A stretch of 64,000 nt of DNA, from NCBI GenBank assembly GCA_002150995.1, contig MDHJ01000001.1:2170001-2234000 (forward strand). Direction: 5' to 3'. Each line of letters begins with the position of its first letter. The stretch's first letter is position 1. Positions 17,418 through 25,982 of the stretch are shown here, one piece after another. The notes under the pieces were generated by a model. The model ran no database searches and had not been told where the DNA came from. It saw only the letters and a list, made by a program, of their open reading frames with translations. Position numbers and translations under genes: made by a program. This DNA is from Clavibacter michiganensis (GTDB lineage: Bacteria; Actinomycetota; Actinomycetes; Actinomycetales; Microbacteriaceae).

Positions 17418-18076
17418 ATGCGCACCCACCACGTGACCCTGCCCGCCCGCGACACCGCCGCGGTCGCCGACGCCTACTCCGCGCTCGGCTTCCCGACCCG
17501 CACGTCCTCCGAGGGGGTCGAGGTCGAGATCGGCGCGACGCGGCTGTCGTTCACCGCCGGTCCGGCGTACGGCGGCGCCCACCACCTCGCCGTCACGATC
17601 CCGACGGGCACCCTCCGGGCGGCGCGCGAGTGGCTCGGCGAGCGCGCGGACGTGATCGCCGTCGACGGACGGGACGAGTTCGCGGGACCGGGCACCTGGG
17701 ACTCCCGATCCGTGTACTTCCGGAGGCCCGACGAGCAGGTGCTCGAGCTCATCGAGCGGCGCGCGATCCCGGCCGTCGACCGGCCGGACGCGCCGTTCCG
17801 GGCCGCCGAGGTCGTGGGCGTCAGCGAGGTCGGCGTCGTGGTCGACGACGTGGACGCGGCCGTCCGCGCGCTGGGGACGCGGGCCTGCCCCCCTACGGGG
17901 ACTTCGCCGCCCCGGGCTTCGCGGCCGTGGGCGACGTGCACGGCCTCGTGATCCTGGTGGCGACCGGCCGCGCCTGGGTCCCCGAGGGGGTCCAGGTCGC
18001 CGCCGCGACGCCCGTGGTGGTCGACGCCGGCCTCGGACGGGAGGTCGTGCTCGCGCCGGGCGCGCGGATCCGCTGA
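17418..18076 (+). pseudogene. VOC/glyoxalase-like domain protein, frameshifted
   Basis: ATG 17418 encodes 'MRTHHVTLPARDTAAVADAY', a VOC-superfamily start, and 'GGAHHLAVTIPTG'. The frame is lost at 17880-17883, where adding one G gives 'LPPYGDFAAPGFAAVGD', continuous to the stop at 18076 ('VLAPGARIR'). It resembles actinobacterial glyoxalase-like metal-binding proteins of unknown substrate. It lies 33 bp after the Nudix gene and is probably co-transcribed with it. Confidence 0.7.
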
Positions 18077-18234
18077 CGGCGTCGACGCTCGACGGGCAGG
18101 CCCGTGCATGCACAGGCGCCCGCGCACGGCGGACCCGGTGGGCGCCGCAGGATCGCCCGGCGCGCGCTCGCCGGGGACGACCATGCCGCCGGGAGCGCTG
18201 GGGAGGAACGGACGACCGCGGGCGGCAGGCCGCC

Positions 18235-18240
18235 TACCGT
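18235..18240 (+). promoter_or_regulatory. candidate -10 element (TACCGT) of secreted esterase gene
   Basis: TACCGT lies 53 bp before ATG 18294 in the 217-bp gap after the VOC gene. The same hexamer occurs upstream of the protease at 31785 and the SfnB-like gene at 49422. Confidence 0.4.
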
Positions 18241-18293
18241 CTCCGTACCGCGGCCCTCGCCGCAGCACCCCCACATCGAACAGGAGCATCCCC

Positions 18294-19217
18294 ATGCCCG
18301 TCCTCACCTCCGCGCCGCGCCTCCGGCCCGCCGCCCTCACCGCGCTGGCGCTCGTCGCGCTGCTGGCCGTGCCCACCGCGGCCCAGGCCGCCCCAACGCA
18401 CCATCCCGCCCACGCCCGCACGGCATCGGCCCCGGCGCAGCGTCACGTCACGCACCCGATCACCACCACGACGGTCCCCGCCAGCCCGTCGCTGGGCTTC
18501 GGCGGAGGCACCATCTTCGCCCCGGCCGACACCGGCCGCGCCGTCCTCGGTAGCGTCATCGTCACCCCCGGCTTCACCGACACGCAGGCCGGCATGCGCT
18601 GGTACGGCACCGACCTCGCGGCGGAGGGCTTCGTGGTCCTCACCATCGACACGCTCGACCCCGACCGCTACGACACCCCCGAGGCGCGCGCCACGCAGAT
18701 GCTCGCCGCCGCCGACTACCTCACCGGGGAGAGCGCCGTGAGGTCCGTGGTCTCGAAGGACCGCGTCGGCCTGCTCGGCTTCTCCATGGGCGGGGGCGGC
18801 GTGCTCCAGGCCGCGCAATCCCGCCCCTCCATCAAGGCGGCGGTCGCGCTCATGCCGTTCGACTTCTCCTCCGACCCGGACGGCGGCGCTCCCGGCTACC
18901 CGCGCCTGACGACGCCGGCGCTGGTGGTGTCGGCGCAGGCGGACGACCTCGCCGACCCGACGCTCATGGTGAAGCCCATGTACGACTCCATCCCGGCCGG
19001 CACCCCGAAGCAGTACCTGCAGCTGCGGGGCGCCGGTCACCAGGCCGGCCAGACCACGCCGAACGGGACCATCCGCGTCGCGGCGACGGCCTTCCTCAAG
19101 CGCTACCTCGACGGGAACGGCGCCTACGGCAAGTTCATCTGCCCGGCCCCCGCGGTAACGCCGACGGGTCCGATCAGCGAGTCGACCAGCACCTGCGTCG
19201 ATTCGCGCCGGCGCTGA
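18294..19217 (+). CDS. secreted cutinase/PET-hydrolase-like alpha/beta hydrolase
   Basis: 307 aa with a Sec signal peptide (hydrophobic core about 10-28, cleavage near 'AQAAPTHH'). The mature domain follows the pattern of actinobacterial cutinases and polyester hydrolases: 'GFGGGTIFAPADT', oxyanion strand 'VIVTPGFTDTQAGMRWYG', nucleophile elbow 'GFSMGGGG' (Ser near 163), Asp in 'SAQADDLADP' (near 219) and His in 'RGAGHQAG' (near 249). Two C-terminal cysteines ('FICPAP', 'STCVDS') match the conserved terminal disulfide. CAGGAG precedes the ATG. The likely natural role is attack on plant cutin or other esters; activity is inferred only. Confidence 0.82.
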   Translation: MPVLTSAPRLRPAALTALALVALLAVPTAAQAAPTHHPAHARTASAPAQRHVTHPITTTTVPASPSLGFGGGTIFAPADTGRAVLGSVIVTPGFTDTQAGMRWYGTDLAAEGFVVLTIDTLDPDRYDTPEARATQMLAAADYLTGESAVRSVVSKDRVGLLGFSMGGGGVLQAAQSRPSIKAAVALMPFDFSSDPDGGAPGYPRLTTPALVVSAQADDLADPTLMVKPMYDSIPAGTPKQYLQLRGAGHQAGQTTPNGTIRVAATAFLKRYLDGNGAYGKFICPAPAVTPTGPISESTSTCVDSRRR

Positions 19218-19244
19218 CCGCCCCGGCATCCGTCGACCGTCCGC

Positions 19245-19270
19245 GGCGTCCGACCTCCGGGTCGGGCGCC
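19245..19270 (+). terminator. hairpin terminator after esterase gene
   Basis: 11-bp stem (19245-19255 with 19260-19270, one T-G wobble) closed by a TCCG tetraloop, 27 nt after the stop codon. Confidence 0.55.
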
Positions 19271-19466
19271 GCGCGCGTGCGCGGCATGCGGGACCTAGGG
19301 TGGGAGGGATCCACCATCCGCCCCCGCTCGTCCCGGGCCGGCCACCGAACGGAGCGCTGATCGCGCTGAGCACCACCCCGCCCCCGCGGACCCGCGTCGC
19401 CCCCGCAGGGACCCGGGTGCCGCGCGCCCGCCGCGCCAGCGTCGCCGCCGCGTCAACCCGCAGGAG

Positions 19467-20924
19467 ATGCGCGACGTCCGCGCCCGCCTCCGCGGCACCA
19501 TCTACGAGGGCACCGAGCCCGCGCACGGCCGCCTCGGCGACCTCTACTCCCCGAGCCAGATCGTCGACTTCTGCCTCGACCTCGGCGAGGTGATGCTCGC
19601 CTCCGGCGCCGACGTGCGCGCGGTCGAGATCGCGATCGTCGCGGTCAGCACGAAGTGGAACCTCGCGCCGCTCGAGCTCGACATCACGGGCACCGCCATC
19701 ACCATCCAGTACGCGCCCCTCGAGGGGCCGCCGCTCGTGAAGCTGCGCGTGGTCACCGCGGAGGGCAGCGACCTGCACCGCCTGTCGCTCGTGTACCAGA
19801 TCGTCGACGAGCTGCTCCACGACGACCGCGACATGACGAGCGCCGTGGACGGCCTGGTCGAGGTGCTGCGGTCGCCGCCGCGCTGGCCGTCGTGGATCAC
19901 CGACGCGGCCATGGGCCTCTTCGGCGTCTCCGTCTCGCTGCAGGCCGGCGGCACCGTCGCCGGCGCGCTCGGCGCCTTCCTGCTGATGGTCGGCGTGATG
20001 GTCCTCGGCCGGCAGCTGTCGCGCCGCGGCATCCCGCCCTTCTTCGTGGTCGCCCTGCAGTCGGCGGGGGTGGCCGCGCTGGGCACCCTCGCGATCTGGT
20101 GGGGGCTGCTGCCCGCGGGGAGCGCGGCCGCGATGGTCGCCGCCGTGGTCGTGCTGATCCTCCCCCACGTCACCATCGTCACCTGGGCGCAGGACGCCAT
20201 CTCGGGCTTCCGCGCCATGGCGGTGTCGCGGGCGATGATCATCGTGCTCATCGTCGCGGGCATCGCCGTGGGCATCCCGGGCGGGCTCGCGGTCACCGCC
20301 GGCGTCGCCATCGAGGTCGACCCGACGGACATCACGCTGCGCGCGCTCCCCCTGTGGATGCTGCTCATCACCACGTTCTTCGCCGCGGGCGCCACCGGCA
20401 TCACGCAGGGCGCCAACGCGCGCGTGATGCCCGTCGCCATCGCGGTCGCGCTCGTCGGCACGGTCTCGCTGTGGACGCTGAAGCTCCTCGGGGTACCGCT
20501 GCTCGCGGGCACGTTCCTCGTGGCGACCCTGCTCGGGGCGCTCGGGACGGTGGTGGCCGCGCGCCTCCGGGTGTCGGCCACGGCGATCGCGGTCCCCGCC
20601 TTCTGCGGGTCCCTGCTGCCCTCCCTCGCGGTCGCGTCCGCGCTCCTCAACTCGATGGCGGGCACGTCCGGGGCGACGGGCGCCTTCGTCGGCGCCATGG
20701 CGACGACGCTCGCCATCGGCGCGGGCCTCGTGCTCGGCAGCCTGCTGGCCACGCCGCAGGCCCGGCGCCACCTCCGCCGCCGCTCCAAGCGGGTCGTCGT
20801 CCGCTCCGTGCGGCTGGACACGACGCCGATCGGCGTGGTGCGCGACCCGGCGCTCGGGCACCCGGCGCTCGGCGGCCCGACACCGGCGGATCCCGCCGCG
20901 GGACGCTCGCCGGACGGGATCTGA
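19467..20924 (+). CDS. ThrE-type threonine/serine exporter family protein
   Basis: 485-aa membrane protein. The N-terminal soluble ThrE domain has 'YSPSQIVDFCLDLGEVMLAS' and 'VVTAEGSDLHRLSLVY', with about ten hydrophobic segments from residue 150 on. The family exports Thr and Ser in Corynebacterium. The start is uncertain: the ATG at 19467 has AGGAG directly abutting it, too close to work. The frame stays open upstream ('RRRRVNPQE') without another ATG or GTG, so the true N terminus may begin in the 19370 region, possibly behind another indel. It ends in a Pro/Ala-rich tail. Confidence 0.82.
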   Translation: MRDVRARLRGTIYEGTEPAHGRLGDLYSPSQIVDFCLDLGEVMLASGADVRAVEIAIVAVSTKWNLAPLELDITGTAITIQYAPLEGPPLVKLRVVTAEGSDLHRLSLVYQIVDELLHDDRDMTSAVDGLVEVLRSPPRWPSWITDAAMGLFGVSVSLQAGGTVAGALGAFLLMVGVMVLGRQLSRRGIPPFFVVALQSAGVAALGTLAIWWGLLPAGSAAAMVAAVVVLILPHVTIVTWAQDAISGFRAMAVSRAMIIVLIVAGIAVGIPGGLAVTAGVAIEVDPTDITLRALPLWMLLITTFFAAGATGITQGANARVMPVAIAVALVGTVSLWTLKLLGVPLLAGTFLVATLLGALGTVVAARLRVSATAIAVPAFCGSLLPSLAVASALLNSMAGTSGATGAFVGAMATTLAIGAGLVLGSLLATPQARRHLRRRSKRVVVRSVRLDTTPIGVVRDPALGHPALGGPTPADPAAGRSPDGI

Positions 20925-20997
20925 CGACCGGATCGGAGGGACCGGCCGCGGCGCCGGCGTGCACCGGGCTCCCCGGCGCGTCTGCCACGGTGGTCCG

Positions 20998-21675
20998 ATG
21001 AGGATCCTCGTGGTGGACGACGAGCGGCGGCTCGCGGACGGCATCCGGCGCGGACTGCAGGCCGAGGGCTTCGCGGTCGACGTGGCGCACGACGGAGTCG
21101 ACGGCCTGTGGTGGGCCCGCGAGAACGCCTACGACGCGATCCTCCTCGACCTGATGATGCCCGGGATGAGCGGCTGGGCCGTCTGCCGGACGCTGCGCGC
21201 GGAGGGCATCTGGACGCCCGTGCTCATCCTCACGGCGAAGGACGGCGACTGGGACGAGGTGGAGGCGCTGGAGGCCGGCGCGGACGACTTCGTCACGAAG
21301 CCGTTCTCCTTCCCCGTGCTGGTCGCCCGGATCCGCGCGCTCGTGCGGCGCGGCGCCCCGGCCCGCCCGGTCGCCCACCGCATCGGCGACCTCGTCGTCG
21401 ACCCCGGCCCCCGCCGGGCGACGCGCGCCGGCGAGGAGATCGACCTCACCAGCCGCGAGTTCGCGGTCCTCGAGTTCCTCGCCCGCAACGCCGGCCGCGT
21501 GGTCTCCAAGCGCGAGGTGGTGCAGAACGTCTGGGACGACGACTTCGAGGGCGACCCGTCGATCGTCGAGGTGTACGTGGCGCACCTCCGCCGGAAGCTC
21601 GACCGGCCGTACGGCACCACGACCATCGAGACCGTGCGCGGCGCGGGCTACCGGCTGGGCGCGTCCGATGCGTGA
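20998..21675 (+). CDS. OmpR/PhoB-family response regulator
   Basis: 225 aa. The receiver domain has acidic pair 'VVDDERR' near residues 5-10, phospho-acceptor Asp in 'LLDLMMPGMSG' near residue 51, Thr in 'LTAKDGDWD' and Lys in 'VTKPFSF'. The C-terminal winged helix has 'LTSREFAVLEFLARN', 'WDDDFEGD' and 'IETVRGAGYRLG'. It overlaps the histidine kinase start by 8 bp. Candidate targets include the lipoprotein just downstream of the kinase, preceded by an 11-bp-spaced direct repeat typical of this regulator class. Confidence 0.93.
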   Translation: MRILVVDDERRLADGIRRGLQAEGFAVDVAHDGVDGLWWARENAYDAILLDLMMPGMSGWAVCRTLRAEGIWTPVLILTAKDGDWDEVEALEAGADDFVTKPFSFPVLVARIRALVRRGAPARPVAHRIGDLVVDPGPRRATRAGEEIDLTSREFAVLEFLARNAGRVVSKREVVQNVWDDDFEGDPSIVEVYVAHLRRKLDRPYGTTTIETVRGAGYRLGASDA

Positions 21676-23020
21676 CCGGCACCGGCCGTCCCGGCACCGG
21701 CGCTCCCTCCGCGTGCGCGCCACGACCGCGGTCGCCCTCATCGCGCTCGTCCTGGGGGCGCTCGGGGCCGTCGCCTTCGCGCTGGTGCTCCGCGCCTCGC
21801 TCGAGGACGGCGTCCGGCAGGCCACGGAGCGCACGCTCGAGACGATCACCGACACGGTCGCCGCGCGCGGGCCCGACGCCGTGACGGGGCTCGGCGACGA
21901 CGACCTCGTGCAGGTGCTCGACGCCGACGGGCGCGTGCTCGCCCACGGGGAGGACGCCGGCGGGACCGCGCTCACCGCGCCGGGCGGCTCCGGCGTCGTC
22001 GTGCGCGACGGCGAGCGGCGGCTCGCGGTGTCCGACGAGGTGGACGACGTGGACGACGCGGACGGCGTGACCGTGGTCGTCGCCGCGCCGCTCGAGGACG
22101 CCGACGACGCGCTCGCCGCGGTCGTCCGCCTGCTGCTCGTGGCCGTGCCCGTCGTGGTCGCCCTCGTCGCCCTGCTGGCCTGGATCGTCGTCGGCCGGGC
22201 GCTCCGCCCGGTGGAGCGGATCCGCCGGGACGCCGAGGCCATCGGCTCCGCCCGGGGCGACGGGCGCATCGACGAGCCCGGGACGGGCGACGAGGTCGAC
22301 CGGCTCGCGCGCACCCTGAACGGCATGCTCGCCCGCCTCGACGCGTCCCGCCGCGCCCAGCAACGGTTCGTCTCCGACGCCTCCCACGAGCTGCGCTCCC
22401 CGCTCGCGACCGTGCGGCAGCACGCCGAGCTCGCCCGCCTCCACCCCGACCGCACGAGCCTCGGCGAGCTGGCGGACGTGGTGCTCGCCGAGGGCGGACG
22501 GCAGCAGGACCTCGTCGACGCGCTCCTCGTGCTCAGCCGCCTCGACGAGCACGCCGCCCTCGACGCCCGCCCGGTCGACCTCGACGACGTCGCGCTCGAC
22601 GAGGTCGCGCGGCTGCGGGCCCGCGCGGGCGTGCGGGTCGACGCCTCGGGGATCACCGCGTGCCGGGTCGCCGGCGACGCGCGGCTCCTGGCCCTCGCCG
22701 TCCGGAACCTCGCCGACAACGCCGCGCGGCACGCCGCGTCGACCGTCTCCGTCGCCACCGCGGCGGGCAGCGACGGCGCGGTGCTCACGGTCGACGACGA
22801 CGGGCGCGGGATCCCCGCGGCCGAGCGGGAGCGGGTCCTCGACCGGTTCGTGCGCCTCGACGAGGGCCGCGACCGCGAGAGCGGCGGATCCGGGCTGGGA
22901 CTCGCCATCGTCCGGGCGGTCGCGGAGGCGCACGGCGGATCCGTCGCGGTGGAGGAGGCGCCCGGCGGCGGGGCCCGCGTGGTGCTGCGCCTCTCCGCCG
23001 CACGCCCGGACGTCCCGTGA
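21668..23020 (+). CDS. two-component sensor histidine kinase
   Basis: 450 aa. TM1 near residues 20-42, a periplasmic sensor of about 110 residues rich in Asp ('DEVDDVDDADG'), TM2 near 150-175, HAMP linker ('GRALRPVERIRRDAEAI'), dimerisation/phosphoacceptor helix 'SDASHELRSPLATVRQH' (His near 239), then catalytic motifs N-box 'NLADNAARHA', 'DDDGRGIP' and 'GGSGLGLAIV'. It is co-transcribed with the upstream response regulator. The acidic sensor loop suggests detection of a cation or cationic peptide (inference). It is followed by a strong hairpin. Confidence 0.93.
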   Translation: MRDRHRPSRHRRSLRVRATTAVALIALVLGALGAVAFALVLRASLEDGVRQATERTLETITDTVAARGPDAVTGLGDDDLVQVLDADGRVLAHGEDAGGTALTAPGGSGVVVRDGERRLAVSDEVDDVDDADGVTVVVAAPLEDADDALAAVVRLLLVAVPVVVALVALLAWIVVGRALRPVERIRRDAEAIGSARGDGRIDEPGTGDEVDRLARTLNGMLARLDASRRAQQRFVSDASHELRSPLATVRQHAELARLHPDRTSLGELADVVLAEGGRQQDLVDALLVLSRLDEHAALDARPVDLDDVALDEVARLRARAGVRVDASGITACRVAGDARLLALAVRNLADNAARHAASTVSVATAAGSDGAVLTVDDDGRGIPAAERERVLDRFVRLDEGRDRESGGSGLGLAIVRAVAEAHGGSVAVEEAPGGGARVVLRLSAARPDVP

Positions 23021-23044
23021 TCCCGAGGACCTCGGCGCTCGTCC

Positions 23045-23074
23045 GCCGACCCGCAGCCGTTCCTGCGGGTCGGC
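23045..23074 (+). terminator. hairpin terminator after two-component operon
   Basis: Perfect 12-bp stem (23045-23056 with 23063-23074) and 6-nt loop, 25 nt after the kinase stop and just upstream of the lipoprotein promoter region. Confidence 0.6.
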
Positions 23075-23082
23075 TGACAGCG

Positions 23083-23101
23083 GCTTAGGGTCCGCTTAAG
23101 G
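23083..23101 (+). promoter_or_regulatory. direct repeat, candidate response-regulator box
   Basis: GCTTAGG (23083-23089) and GCTTAAGG (23094-23101) are in direct repeat with 11-bp periodicity, one helical turn, as bound by OmpR/PhoB-family dimers. The site is 22 bp before the lipoprotein start and directly after the two-component operon. It contains an embedded TAGGGT that could act as the -10. Confidence 0.5.
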
Positions 23102-23123
23102 TGCCCCCGGGCATCGTGGTCGC

Positions 23124-23764
23124 ATGACCACGCACACCGCATCCCCCGCCCTCCGCCGCGCCGCCCTGGCGCTCGCCCTCCCCTCCTCGGCGGCCTCGCG
23201 CTCGCCGGCTGCGCGGACGCCGGCACCGCACCCGCCTCCGCGCCCGGCGCCGCGCCGTCGTCCGCGTCCGCCGCGCCGACCGCCGGCTCCGACGCATCCG
23301 CCCCGCTCCCCGCCGACGGCGCCCTCGCGGCCGCCGTCGAGACCGCCATCGCCGCCGTCCCCGGCAGCGCGCTCCTCTCCGTCGACCAGGAGGCCGGCGG
23401 CACCTCGTGGGAGGTCGTCGTCGCCGAGCAGGACGGCCGCGAGCACGAGGTGCACACCGGGGCCGACGGATCCGCCGTCACCGCGGGCCCCGTCGCCGAC
23501 TCCGACGACGCCGACGACCTCGCCGAGAACGCCGCCCTCCTGCAGGCCGCCCGCGTCTCCCCCTCCGACGCCGCCTCCGCCATGACGGGCGCCGTCGCCG
23601 GCACGATCACCGAGCTCGGCCTCGACGAGGACCGCGGCACCGTCGTCTGGGAGGGCGACGTCGTCGACGCCCAGGGCGTCACGCACAGCGTCCGCGTCGA
23701 CGCCGGCTCCGGCGACGTCGTCAGCCAGGCCGTGGACGACCGCACCCCCGACACCGACGACTGA
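23124..23764 (+). pseudogene. PepSY-like lipoprotein, frameshifted in signal peptide
   Basis: ATG 23124 encodes 'MTTHTASPALRRAALALALP'. Adding one C at 23180-23183 continues into 'LLGGLALAGCADAG', a lipobox with its acylated cysteine, then an Ala/Ser/Pro linker and a domain with 'TSWEVVVAEQDGREHEVHTG' and 'ITELGLDEDRGTVVWEGDVV', ending at 23764. The repeated strand-helix pattern and 'VVWEGDVVDAQGVTHSVRVD' look like PepSY domains, which often accompany two-component systems. It is probably regulated by the adjacent kinase/regulator pair. The shift is likely a sequencing error. Confidence 0.72.
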
Positions 23765-23842
23765 GGCCGCGCCCGGGAGCGGGCATAGCCTGGATCCACC
23801 TGTCCCCACGAGGGACGCCACCCACCACGAGGAGGATCCCCG

Positions 23843-25078
23843 ATGGACGTGCACCCCGGTGTCACCCTGCTGGACGACGACGTACGGGACGCGCACGAGC
23901 TGTTCCGCTCGCTGCACGCGCACCCCGAGCTGTCGATGCAGGAGCACGCGACCGCCGCCGCGATCGAGGCCTACCTAGAGGCGGTCGGAGCGGAGACGAG
24001 CCGCTGCGGCGGAACCGGAGTGGTCGGGATCCTCCGCAACGGCGACGGCCCGGTCGTCGCGTTCCGCGCGGACACCGACGGGCTCCCCATCCTCGAGGAG
24101 ACGGGCCTCGCCTGGGCGAGCCGCGACACCGGGGTGCAGCGCGACGGCACCGAGGTGCCCACCATGCACGGCTGCGGCCACGACTTCCACGTGGCGGCGG
24201 CGCTCACCACCGCGCAGGCCCTCGCCGGGAACCGGGACGCGTGGGCCGGCACCGTCGTCTTCGTGTTCCAGCCCGGCGAGGAGACCGGCGAGGGCGCCCG
24301 CGCCATGCTGGCCGACGGCCTCTGGGACCGGGCGCCGCGCCCCGAGGTGATCCTCGGCCAGCACGTGTTCCCGCTCCCCGTCGGCATGGTCGCGACCCGC
24401 GAGGGCGCGTTCATGAGCATGTCGGACTCGTGGCGCGTCACCGTGCGCGGCCGGGGCGCGCACGGGTCGCAGCCGCAGAACTCCATCGATCCGATCGTCG
24501 CGGCCAGCGCGATCGTGCTCCGGCTGCAGACGGTCGTCGCCCGCGAGACCGACCCGCAGGCCGCGGCCGTCGTGACGGTGGGCACGTTCCAGGCGGGCAC
24601 GAAGGAGAACATCATCCCCGAGCACGCGGTGCTCGGCCTCAGCATCCGCACCTTCGACGTGTCCGTGCGCGAGCGCGTGCTGGCGTCGGTGCGGCGGATC
24701 ATCCTGGCCGAGGCCGCCGCGAGCGGGGCGCCGGAGCCCGAGATCGAGGAGATCGTCTCCTTCCCGCTCAACCGCAACGACCCGGAGGCGACGCGCGGCG
24801 TCGTCGCGGCCCTCACCGCGCAGCTCGGCGCCGACCGGGTCGTGGAGTCGCCGCCCATCATGGGCAGCGAGGACTTCGGCATCCTCGGCGAGGCCATCGG
24901 CGTGCCGACCGTCTACTGGGCGTTCGGCGGGGTCGAGCCCGCGGCGCTCGGCGGCGCGACCCCGCCGCCCGGGAACCACACGCCGCAGTTCGCGCCCACC
25001 ATGGAGGGCACGATCGAGACGGGCGTGCGGGCCGCGACGGCCGCCATCCTCTCCCGCGTCGGCACCGCCCGGGCCTAG
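23843..25078 (+). CDS. M20-family amidohydrolase (IAA-amino acid/hippurate hydrolase-like)
   Basis: 411-aa zinc aminoacylase-type peptidase. Motifs: 'HAHPELSMQEHAT' near residue 27, 'FRADTDGLPI', metal ligands in 'MHGCGHDFHVAAAL' near 108-120, 'VFQPGEETGEGA' near 145 and the late ligand His in 'PPPGNHTPQFAP' near 382. Substrates of relatives are N-acyl amino acids, including auxin conjugates in plant-associated bacteria. The exact substrate here is unknown. GAGGA upstream and a TAGCCT box at 23786 support ATG 23843. It may be co-transcribed with the small membrane gene that follows. Confidence 0.88.
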   Translation: MDVHPGVTLLDDDVRDAHELFRSLHAHPELSMQEHATAAAIEAYLEAVGAETSRCGGTGVVGILRNGDGPVVAFRADTDGLPILEETGLAWASRDTGVQRDGTEVPTMHGCGHDFHVAAALTTAQALAGNRDAWAGTVVFVFQPGEETGEGARAMLADGLWDRAPRPEVILGQHVFPLPVGMVATREGAFMSMSDSWRVTVRGRGAHGSQPQNSIDPIVAASAIVLRLQTVVARETDPQAAAVVTVGTFQAGTKENIIPEHAVLGLSIRTFDVSVRERVLASVRRIILAEAAASGAPEPEIEEIVSFPLNRNDPEATRGVVAALTAQLGADRVVESPPIMGSEDFGILGEAIGVPTVYWAFGGVEPAALGGATPPPGNHTPQFAPTMEGTIETGVRAATAAILSRVGTARA

Positions 25079-25112
25079 GGTCGTCGGACACGCTCACGGA
25101 GGAGGCACCACC

Positions 25113-25352
25113 ATCTCGGATGCGCTGATCGCCGGGGCCGTCGTGCTCCCGCTGCTCCTCGCCTACGTCGTCCTCGTCGGCGCCGCCCTGCTGCAGGTCG
25201 TCCGCGACCGGGACGTCACGGGCGTCGCGCGGGACGTCTGGATCGTGGTGATCGTGCTGTTCCCGGTGCTCGGCACGATCGCCTGGTACGGGGTCGGCCA
25301 CCGGACGGCCGAGGCGCGGCGGACGCTCGCGCGTCTCCGGCTCGGCGCCTAG
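25113..25352 (+). CDS. small PLDc_N-type membrane protein
   Basis: About 79 aa, with two transmembrane helices ('AGAVVLPLLLAYVVLVGAAL', 'IVVIVLFPVLGTIAWYGVGH') and short charged ends. It resembles the phospholipase-D N-terminal (PLDc_N) two-helix domain. A perfect GGAGG (25101-25105) is followed seven bases later by ATC at 25113 in frame, giving 'ISDALIAGAVV'. No ATG or GTG exists until GTG 25143, which would remove half of helix 1. Either ATC is the rare start codon or a base is wrong. Role unknown. Confidence 0.6.
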   Translation: MSDALIAGAVVLPLLLAYVVLVGAALLQVVRDRDVTGVARDVWIVVIVLFPVLGTIAWYGVGHRTAEARRTLARLRLGA

Positions 25353-25375
25353 CGGGCCCGTCCGCCAGGGGCATC

Positions 25376-25412
25376 CGCGCCCGCCGCTCGACCCCGGTCA
25401 GCGGCGGGCGCG
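25376..25412. terminator. bidirectional hairpin terminator
   Basis: Perfect 13-bp stem (25376-25388 with 25400-25412) and 11-nt loop between the convergent PLDc_N and DoxX-like genes. The right arm begins at the stop codon of the DoxX-like gene. Confidence 0.7.
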
Positions 25413-25883
25413 TCGGTTCCGCCAGGCGGACCAGGCGCCCGTGGACCACAGCGCCCAGATCACGAGCAGCGGTTGGAACACGAGGCGGATGGCGCGTGCG
25501 GCATCGGTCTCCAGGCCGAAGGCCGGTGTGCGCGTGACGAGCTGGGAGATGTTGCCGGGGAAGATCGCGACGAAGAACAGCGCCACCACGAGCCCGACCC
25601 ACACGCGCCAGCGGCCGAGCAGCACGAGCGACAGGCCGAGCACGATCTCCACGACGCCGGAGGCGAGCACCACGAAGTCGGGGTCCATCGGCAGCCAGGT
25701 CGGCACCTGGGCCTGGAACGACTCGCGCGCGACGGTCAGGTGGCCGGTGCCGGCGAGCACCAGCACGAGGCCGAGCAGGATCCGCGCGAGCGTGCGCGGC
25801 AGGGAGCGGCGGCCGCCGTCCGGGGCGACCCGCGGATCGGCGGCGGACTCGGCACGCGGACGGGATGCGGGGCGGGAGCTCAT
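25398..25883 (-). CDS. DoxX-like membrane protein
   Basis: 161 aa with four hydrophobic segments typical of the DoxX/DUF417-like four-helix family ('ILLGLVLVLAGTGHLTVARE' region, 'LASGVVEIVLGLSLVLLG', 'VWVGLVVALFFVAIFPG', and a C-terminal helix 'VFQPLLVIWALWSTGAW'). The motif 'GTGHL' near residue 45 and Pro/Gly-rich 'FPGN' fit quinone-linked DoxX relatives. ATG 25883 is used rather than the longer frame because the N terminus otherwise gains an unlikely Arg/Pro tail. Function unknown, possibly redox-linked. Confidence 0.75.
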   Translation of the reverse strand: MSSRPASRPRAESAADPRVAPDGGRRSLPRTLARILLGLVLVLAGTGHLTVARESFQAQVPTWLPMDPDFVVLASGVVEIVLGLSLVLLGRWRVWVGLVVALFFVAIFPGNISQLVTRTPAFGLETDAARAIRLVFQPLLVIWALWSTGAWSAWRNRRARR

Positions 25884-25982
25884 GCGCCCAGTCTGACCCG
25901 CGGCGGATGCGCGGGCCCTCCACGCGGATCCCCGCGCCCGCAGCCCTTCCCCGGGTGCCGGAACCGGTCCTGGGCTCACGCC

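Noticed and set aside
16826-18076. 416-codon plus-strand frame across the Nudix and VOC genes
   Set aside because: Only its last about 65 codons are the real end of the VOC protein; the rest is shadow sequence created by the single-base shift.
20647-23865. 1072-codon minus-strand open frame
   Set aside because: Arg/Ser/Pro-rich low-complexity translation lying opposite the well-supported ThrE, response regulator and kinase genes; no domain.
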